DNA of 64,000 nt, from positions 61,543 to 125,542 of the forward strand of contig PDHQ01000089.1 of the NCBI GenBank assembly GCA_003339415.1, read 5' to 3'. The first letter of the stretch is position 1, and each line of letters begins with the position of its first letter. The position numbers and the translations under genes were made by a program. Of this stretch, positions 58,599 through 64,000 are shown in pieces. The DNA is from Ophiocordyceps camponoti-saundersi (nom. inval.) (lineage: Eukaryota; Ascomycota; Sordariomycetes; Hypocreales; Ophiocordycipitaceae). Under the pieces are notes generated by a model. It searched no databases. It had not been told where the DNA came from and saw nothing but the letters and a program-made list of their open reading frames with translations.

Positions 58599-60836
58599 AT
58601 GGAGACATTGACCTATCCTCCCTCAGCGGCAGCGACGCTGTGCACAACCACCAGCTTGGTGCCCGCCAAGGGCTTCTTGGCAATGACAGACGCTCCATCG
58701 TCCGTCGTTTACGAGGTGCCGTGCCAGACCTCCAACCCCCTCGGCGCCGCTGCCGTCATCGCCGCCGAGCAGAGACCCGACACGCACGATAGCTCGTCCG
58801 ACACGCGCTTCTCCGACTTTCGCGATCCTTTCTATGCTTCGACCTTTCCTATATGTTACGCCCTCGCCGCCGCCACCGTCACGGCCTACATGCTTCTCAT
58901 CATGCTCTTCATCACCCCGCGATCCTTCCTCGACGGCGGCGTCGTCTATCTCGGTCGTCGTCGCGGCTTCACCCACAGCTCCTCGGGCGGCGAGAACATC
59001 GGCGGCCGCCCCTGGCTGCAAAAGGTGGCCGCCCTCACCGTCGCCGTGTCCCTGACCATCGCCACCCACGACACCTTCAAGGTAGCCCAGCGTCAATATC
59101 AATGGGGCGCCCAGAACGCCGGCGTGCTGCAGAGCGCCGTCATGGGTAGCACCGAGCTCAGGGTGATCCGGCTCATATCAAACACCTTTCTGTGGCTCGC
59201 TCAAGCCCAGACGCTGATCCGGCTCTTTCCTCGCCACCGGGAAAAAGTCATCATCAAATGGGCCGCCTTTGCCCTCATCACGCTCGACCTCATCTTTAGC
59301 GCCCTCAACAGCTTCAACGACCGCTACCCAAACCCCATGGGCGGCAGCTTCGACCACCCGATCCCGGCGCTCAGCTACCTCTTCCAGCTGCTTCTCGGCG
59401 TCCTCTACGCCGCATGGGTCATCTACTATTCGCTAATGAAGAAGCGGTATGCCTTTTACCATCCGCTCATGAAGAACATGCCCCTTCTGGCCATCATCTC
59501 CCTCACCTCGATTCTCATCCCCGTCGTCTTCTTCATCATGGACATATCGAAGCCCGAGTTTACCGGCTGGGGAGACTACGTACGCTGGGTGGGGGCGGCT
59601 GCCGCCAGCGTCATCGTGTGGGAGTGGGTCGAGCGCATCGAGGCGCTGGAGCGGGAGGAGAAGAAGGACGGCATCCTCGGACGCGAGGTGTTTGACGGCG
59701 ACGACACGCTCGAGGTTAACGCTTCCGAATTTCCTTGGCTGCGGCATCGGCGGCATCGCAAGACTGGCGGCGACAGCGAGGGCGGCGGCGGCGGCGGCGG
59801 CGACTACCATCACCAATATCACTACAACGGGTCTCTCCGCAGCAGTAACGGATGGCCGGCGATGACGAGCCGGCAACGGATACCGACGCATACGATGGGC
59901 GACGTGTTACGGCCGCCGCTCTGGCCATCGCGACCGGCGCCGACGGTGACACCGGTGAGCCGGACGGACACGCCCAGCGCGGCCAGCACTGTCTACGCGG
60001 TCCGGTATCATGGGACTTCGGACACGACATCGAGGTCACCGGAGCCGGATCACTTGCAGCCGACGATGCAGGGGGGAGCAGGAGGAGGCGGCGGCGGCGG
60101 CGGGGGTGACGATGAAGCGAGAAGCGTCTCAGTGGACCTGACGCGACCTCGGCGGTGGCGAACATTGACACTGGGAGCGAGCCTAGACGACGACGAGGAA
60201 GCAGACGTGGTGGGCGGCAGCGGCAGCAAGGAAATGAAGACGTCGGAAGCTGTGCATCGGCTGGCGACGCGGGACATGGTGGTGACGACGGATCCGCAAC
60301 AGAAGGGCGGCCGGGACGACGAGGCGAGCCGATGGGACATACGTTCAAGACTGGAGCTGTTTGCCGCGAACCAGGCGGAGAAGCTGCGGGAGAAGCTACG
60401 GCCGACGGCGGACACGGAGAGTCTGCCGGTGACGGTAATACCGGCGCCGCCGCGAGGGGGAACGGCGCTCCGGCAGGTGCTGGAGGAGGACACGATGGCG
60501 GCGGCGCTGGCGGCAGCAGCGGAGGAGGGTGAAGACGATGAAGAAGACGATGAGTTGGAGGGTGACGAGGACGACGAGGACGACGAGGACGACACGGCCG
60601 AAGACGACGATGCAGGGATGGCGTCGACAAATCCCCCGCTATGGCCGGGGGTACGGCGACGGGTGCTGGCGTTTGAGGACGAGTCGGCCTATGATTCGTA
60701 CGAGGAGGAGGAGGACTCTGCGGCGGAGACGGCGTCGATGGAATCGGAGGAGGCCGAGGCTGAAGCGGAGGCTGAGGCTGAGGCTGAGGCTGACGAAGCA
60801 GAGGAACACGGACGAAGGCCGCAGGACGAGCGATGA
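58599..60836 (+). CDS. palH: ambient-pH sensor PalH/RIM21, seven-helix membrane protein
   Basis: Plasma-membrane receptor that senses alkaline pH and signals through arrestin-like PalF and the ESCRT-linked Pal pathway to activate the PacC transcription factor. Single exon, 745 residues. After an extracellular N-terminal part come hydrophobic segments at about residues 84-106, 142-157, 190-206, 219-240, 258-280, 292-316 and 328-346, matching a seven-helix fold. The segment YVRWVGAAAASVIVWEWVERIEALEREEKKDGILGREVFDGDD is highly characteristic in composition of PalH (only the family call is drawn from it). The cytoplasmic tail (350-745) is disordered, with poly-Gly runs from GGC repeats, long Asp/Glu blocks and a final Ala/Glu repeat. 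The ATG at 58599 is the first in frame after the C-rich leader. Confidence 0.88.
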   Translation: METLTYPPSAAATLCTTTSLVPAKGFLAMTDAPSSVVYEVPCQTSNPLGAAAVIAAEQRPDTHDSSSDTRFSDFRDPFYASTFPICYALAAATVTAYMLLIMLFITPRSFLDGGVVYLGRRRGFTHSSSGGENIGGRPWLQKVAALTVAVSLTIATHDTFKVAQRQYQWGAQNAGVLQSAVMGSTELRVIRLISNTFLWLAQAQTLIRLFPRHREKVIIKWAAFALITLDLIFSALNSFNDRYPNPMGGSFDHPIPALSYLFQLLLGVLYAAWVIYYSLMKKRYAFYHPLMKNMPLLAIISLTSILIPVVFFIMDISKPEFTGWGDYVRWVGAAAASVIVWEWVERIEALEREEKKDGILGREVFDGDDTLEVNASEFPWLRHRRHRKTGGDSEGGGGGGGDYHHQYHYNGSLRSSNGWPAMTSRQRIPTHTMGDVLRPPLWPSRPAPTVTPVSRTDTPSAASTVYAVRYHGTSDTTSRSPEPDHLQPTMQGGAGGGGGGGGGDDEARSVSVDLTRPRRWRTLTLGASLDDDEEADVVGGSGSKEMKTSEAVHRLATRDMVVTTDPQQKGGRDDEASRWDIRSRLELFAANQAEKLREKLRPTADTESLPVTVIPAPPRGGTALRQVLEEDTMAAALAAAAEEGEDDEEDDELEGDEDDEDDEDDTAEDDDAGMASTNPPLWPGVRRRVLAFEDESAYDSYEEEEDSAAETASMESEEAEAEAEAEAEAEADEAEEHGRRPQDER

Positions 60837-62017
60837 AGGATTGTTTCAGCCGTAGCGAGCGAGGCGTTTCTTGCTTCTCTTCCTCTTGGACTTGGATTTG
60901 GCATTGCGGGTGGATGGTTTGACATTTACTCGGTAGGTCCTATGGTCCGGTCGAGGCGAGACTCGAGCCTAGGACCTACAAGAGCAGGGACTTCTTTCCC
61001 TTTCCTTTGTTTATTTAATGATATTTACTGTAAATCGGTAAATCATATGCTGTATATATTGAATGGTCTAAATGTAATGTGCGAGATGGAGGAGAGGAGA
61101 GGAGAGTTGCAAGGTGAAGATTAGACGGTGAAGGTGTAGGTGTAGCTAACGAGGTGTTGTCGAGCGTGTCCGAGCGATTATTAAATCACTATTAGCGGTA
61201 AAGCCGTCAAGGTCATGTGACGTACTATGCACGAGTACCTAGATACTATTCATCTTTATACTATAACCTCCTTGGATCACGGGAAAAGGAGATAACTACC
61301 TACCTAGGTAGGTAGGCACGTAGGTAGGGTCCTAAAGGTCAGCCAGAGCCAAGGTCTGGCAGTAAAGTAACCGATACTGGTTACCGGAGATGTCATGTCC
61401 TAGTAGGTAGGTAGGTATGTATAGCAGAGGGGATGCCGCACGAGGGTGGGGAGGTTCCCGTCCGTATGTACCGTATGTAGGTACTGGATACAAGAGGGTT
61501 AGCACACACGGCCCACGGGCCACCATCTTTCCCCCCCCCCCCCTCCTCTAACCCCCCCCTCCTCCCCCTATCCCCTTTCGGGAACGCGACGAGCATCACG
61601 TTTCCCTCTCTCTCTCTCTCTATCTCTCCCCTTGACTCCTTTTTTTTGTCTTCCTTGTTATCCGAGATAGGGAAGCTATTTTAATCTCAAGTCTTCTTTT
61701 CTTCTTCTCTTCTGTTCTTTTCCTTTTGATGTGATTTTCTTTTTATCTATCCTACCCATCTTTGGGAAAGAGGAGGGTTTTTTTTTTTATTTCATCCGTT
61801 CGCGTCTCAGCACACAATTATTTCGCGTTTTGGAACCCAAAAAAAAAAAAACGAAACTTGTTAATTCGATTTGACACCGACTTGTCCTTTTATAACTTGC
61901 AGTGAAATTCAGACGGGAAAAATAAAGGACTTTGAGAAGAAAAGAAGAAAAAGAAAGAAAGGAAGGAAGGAAGGAGAGGGGGCAAAGAAAGAAAGGAAGG
62001 AAAAAAGAAAGGAAAGA
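60837..62017. other. intergenic region and ceramide-synthase leader
   Basis: A spacer of 1.2 kb without a supported gene. It contains a TACCTACCTAGGTAGGTAGG inverted repeat near 61298-61318, C homopolymers near 61532, CTCTCT near 61610 and, just before the next ATG, about 100 bp of almost pure purine (AAAGAAAGGAAGG repeats, 61930-62015). Confidence 0.45.
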
Positions 62018-63394
62018 ATGACGGAACCTTTTCCCCTTCTCAACACTTCGGTCGATTCGTTGCATCAGCAGGCGGAAGGAGGAGGTGGCGTGATGGCGAT
62101 GAATCGTCGACGGAAGAGCAGCGCTGCGACGGCAGAGAAGATGGCGAATTCGACGCTGGATTCAACGACGGCGGCGGCGGCTTCGTCACAGCAGCAACCG
62201 ACGACGATGACGACGACGACAAAGAGACTGTCGAAGAGGAGACGAGCAAGAGGCCTCGTCTCCCGCGTTCGTCAGGCCATGATGCGAACGACGTATCTCC
62301 TCCCAGCGCTCATCATCCTCGTCGCCCTCGTAGGCTACGCCCTCGGACCATCGGACGAGACGAACCCATTACGAGCCTGCCTCTTCCTCTCGTACCGAAT
62401 CGAGCAAGGAAGCGCCAACAACAAGGGAAACGTCAACGTCCAATACGGCAAAGGACCGGCCGACTTCGCCTTCGTCGCCTTCTACACCGTCGTCCTATCC
62501 TTCGCGCGCGAGTTCGTCATGCAGGAGTTTCTAAAGCGGCTGGCTAAGAGGACGGGCCTGTCGAGGGCGAAACAGGCTCGGTTCATGGAACAGATGTACA
62601 CGGCCATCTACTTCGCCATCTTGGGTCCGCTCGGCATGCTCGTCATGAGCAGGACGCCCGTCTGGTACTTTGACACGCGCGGCATGTACGAGGGCTTCCC
62701 GCACAGGACGCACGACGCCCTCGGCAAGTTCTACTACCTCTTTCAGGCAGCCTACTGGACGCAGCAGGCCATCGTCCTCCTGCTGGGCATGGAGAAGCCG
62801 AGGAAGGACTTTAAGGAACTGGTCGGCCATCACGTCGTCAGCCTGGCTCTTATAGGCTGCAGTTATCGCTTTCACTTCACCTACATCGGCATAGCCGTCT
62901 ACACCACTCACGACATAAGCGACTTCTTCCTCGCCACCTCAAAGGTCCTCAACTACATCGACCACCCTCTCGTCGGGCCCTACTTCTTCCTCTTCATGTG
63001 CGTCTGGATCTACATGCGCCACTACATCAACCTACGCATCATCCTCTCCCTCTTCACCCAGTTCCGATCCGTCGGCCCCTTCAGCTACCACTTCTGGTCA
63101 CCGAACATGTACAAGTGCGCCGTCAGCCAATACGCGACAATCATCCTCCTCTCCTCTCTTCAAGCCCTCAACCTATTCTGGCTCTTTCACATCGTCCGCA
63201 TCGCCTACCGTTTCGTCGTCCACAACATCGCTGAAGATGACCGTTCAGACGACGAGGACGAAGTCAAGCAACCTCCTCCTTCTCGTTCCCTCCCTCCTCA
63301 ACAACAGCAGCAACCTTCTGTCCTCTCCTCCTCTTCCTACACTACTTCTTCCCTCCCAACCACATCACCATCCTCCCCCACAAGAAGGAGATGA
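62018..63394 (+). CDS. LAG1: ceramide synthase, LAG1/LAC1 family (TLC domain)
   Basis: ER membrane acyl-CoA-dependent ceramide synthase, joining sphingoid bases to fatty acyl chains. Single exon, 458 residues, starting at the first ATG after a purine-rich leader. The N-terminal 75 residues are disordered and basic (KRLSKRRRARG before the first membrane helix at about 90-108). The TLC domain spans about 170-410 with several hydrophobic segments. The Lag motif is present: GHHVVSLALIGCSYRFHFTY, then YTTHDISDFFLATSKVLNYI, carrying the paired His and the two Asp expected at the active site. An acidic, then Pro/Ser/Gln-rich tail ends the protein. Whether it is the LAG1- or the BAR1-type paralogue cannot be told here. 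Confidence 0.9.
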   Translation: MTEPFPLLNTSVDSLHQQAEGGGGVMAMNRRRKSSAATAEKMANSTLDSTTAAAASSQQQPTTMTTTTKRLSKRRRARGLVSRVRQAMMRTTYLLPALIILVALVGYALGPSDETNPLRACLFLSYRIEQGSANNKGNVNVQYGKGPADFAFVAFYTVVLSFAREFVMQEFLKRLAKRTGLSRAKQARFMEQMYTAIYFAILGPLGMLVMSRTPVWYFDTRGMYEGFPHRTHDALGKFYYLFQAAYWTQQAIVLLLGMEKPRKDFKELVGHHVVSLALIGCSYRFHFTYIGIAVYTTHDISDFFLATSKVLNYIDHPLVGPYFFLFMCVWIYMRHYINLRIILSLFTQFRSVGPFSYHFWSPNMYKCAVSQYATIILLSSLQALNLFWLFHIVRIAYRFVVHNIAEDDRSDDEDEVKQPPPSRSLPPQQQQQPSVLSSSSYTTSSLPTTSPSSPTRRR

Positions 63395-64000
63395 AGACTC
63401 TCTATCAGAAAAAGAAAATGGCAGAAGCAGTAGAAGAGAAAGATCCGAAAAGTGAGAAGCAACGAATAATCAAGTCCGAAAGAGAAGAAAAGCATGGCAC
63501 GGCGTTACGTCAAAGGCCAAGGCAGCGCCCTCAACCAGGCCAAGGCGTCACCGCAAGTTTCCGATTCCCATCTACACCACCCCAACCCATATCCCTCACT
63601 CCCCTCTCCCCCTCTCTCCCTTCCTCCCTCCTCCCCCTCTCTCCCTTAATGCCCTCCCCCTTTCCCTCTCTCAGCTTTTCCCCCCTTTAACTTGTCCGCT
63701 CTCTTTTCAACCCTTCTATTCTTTTTTTTCCCCCTCTGAATTATTTTCTTGCCAAGACTCCTTTTTTTCCTCGGCGAGTCGTCCGGCTTCTCCCCCCCCC
63801 CATCTTTATTCCTTATACCGCCCGTTTTCCACTCCTCTCTACGCCGTTCGCCAGCTGTATGAATCAAAAGAAGAAAGTTTCTCTAGATATCCGCCGCGAG
63901 CCTTTTCTTCTTCTCTCCCCCCCCAAAAAAAAAAAAACAAACAACACAACCAAACCCCAACCACCCCCCCCCCCACCCCCCCTATCCTCTCTCCCCCTCA
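63395..64000. other. right-edge low-complexity region
   Basis: These 606 bases hold the 3' UTR of the ceramide synthase gene and then C/T-rich and A-rich simple sequence up to the window end. Short open frames across it are translations of CT and CCC repeats. No gene is supported. Confidence 0.45.

Noticed and set aside
59716..60630. 304-codon minus-strand ORF in the palH tail
   Set aside because: Low-complexity shadow of the disordered, GC-rich palH C-terminus.

Overview
The window reads as nuclear DNA of a filamentous ascomycete, most likely a Sordariomycete. The evidence is short introns (about 45-120 bp) with CTRAC-type branch sites, euchromatin of roughly 50-55% GC, many TAGG/TACC and CT microsatellites in spacers, and a 14-kb island mutated in the style of repeat-induced point mutation (RIP). 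Species cannot be decided from sequence alone. All product names come from motif recognition; no database search was run. Gene models were built by joining open frames at splice sites, and every spliced CDS reported has a total length divisible by three. | Layout. 1-2284: no supported gene. 2285-5730 (-): mitochondrial DNA polymerase gamma MIP1. 6685-7977 (+): C-terminal RING E3 ligase, SLX8/STUbL-like. 8260-13527 (-): nucleoporin NUP192. 14031-23189 (+): TEL1/ATM checkpoint kinase, eight exons. 23654-26316 (+): cullin-4. 27815-29284 and 31888-32577 (+): two unrecognised fungal proteins. 33939-36483 (+): PIF1 helicase. 37383-39550 (+): decapping enhancer EDC3. 40192-41777 (-): FAD monooxygenase. 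42522-56652: AT-rich RIP island made of two nested LTR retrotransposons. 58599-60836 (+): pH sensor PalH/RIM21. 62018-63394 (+): ceramide synthase LAG1/LAC1. | The island. An old, heavily RIPped Gypsy element on the minus strand was interrupted in its reverse transcriptase gene by a younger 6484-bp chromovirus on the plus strand (186-bp LTRs, 5-bp duplication ACTAT). The younger copy has gag, a pol gene with protease, RT, RNase H, integrase and chromodomain, a self-priming primer-binding site of Tf1 type, and an antisense reading frame of about 362 codons between pol and the 3' LTR. Every stop in these frames that I read is TAG or TAA, as expected if RIP converted CAG, CAA and TGG codons; the gag start and the four zinc-knuckle ligands look altered in the same way. 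The antisense frame is the least expected object in the window. | How the genes relate. The left half is rich in genome-maintenance and nuclear-envelope genes (MIP1, SLX8-like, NUP192, TEL1, CUL4, PIF1), arranged partly as divergent pairs. The right half carries signalling and lipid genes beyond the heterochromatin-like island. No secondary-metabolite cluster, CRISPR array, rRNA or tRNA gene was recognised.
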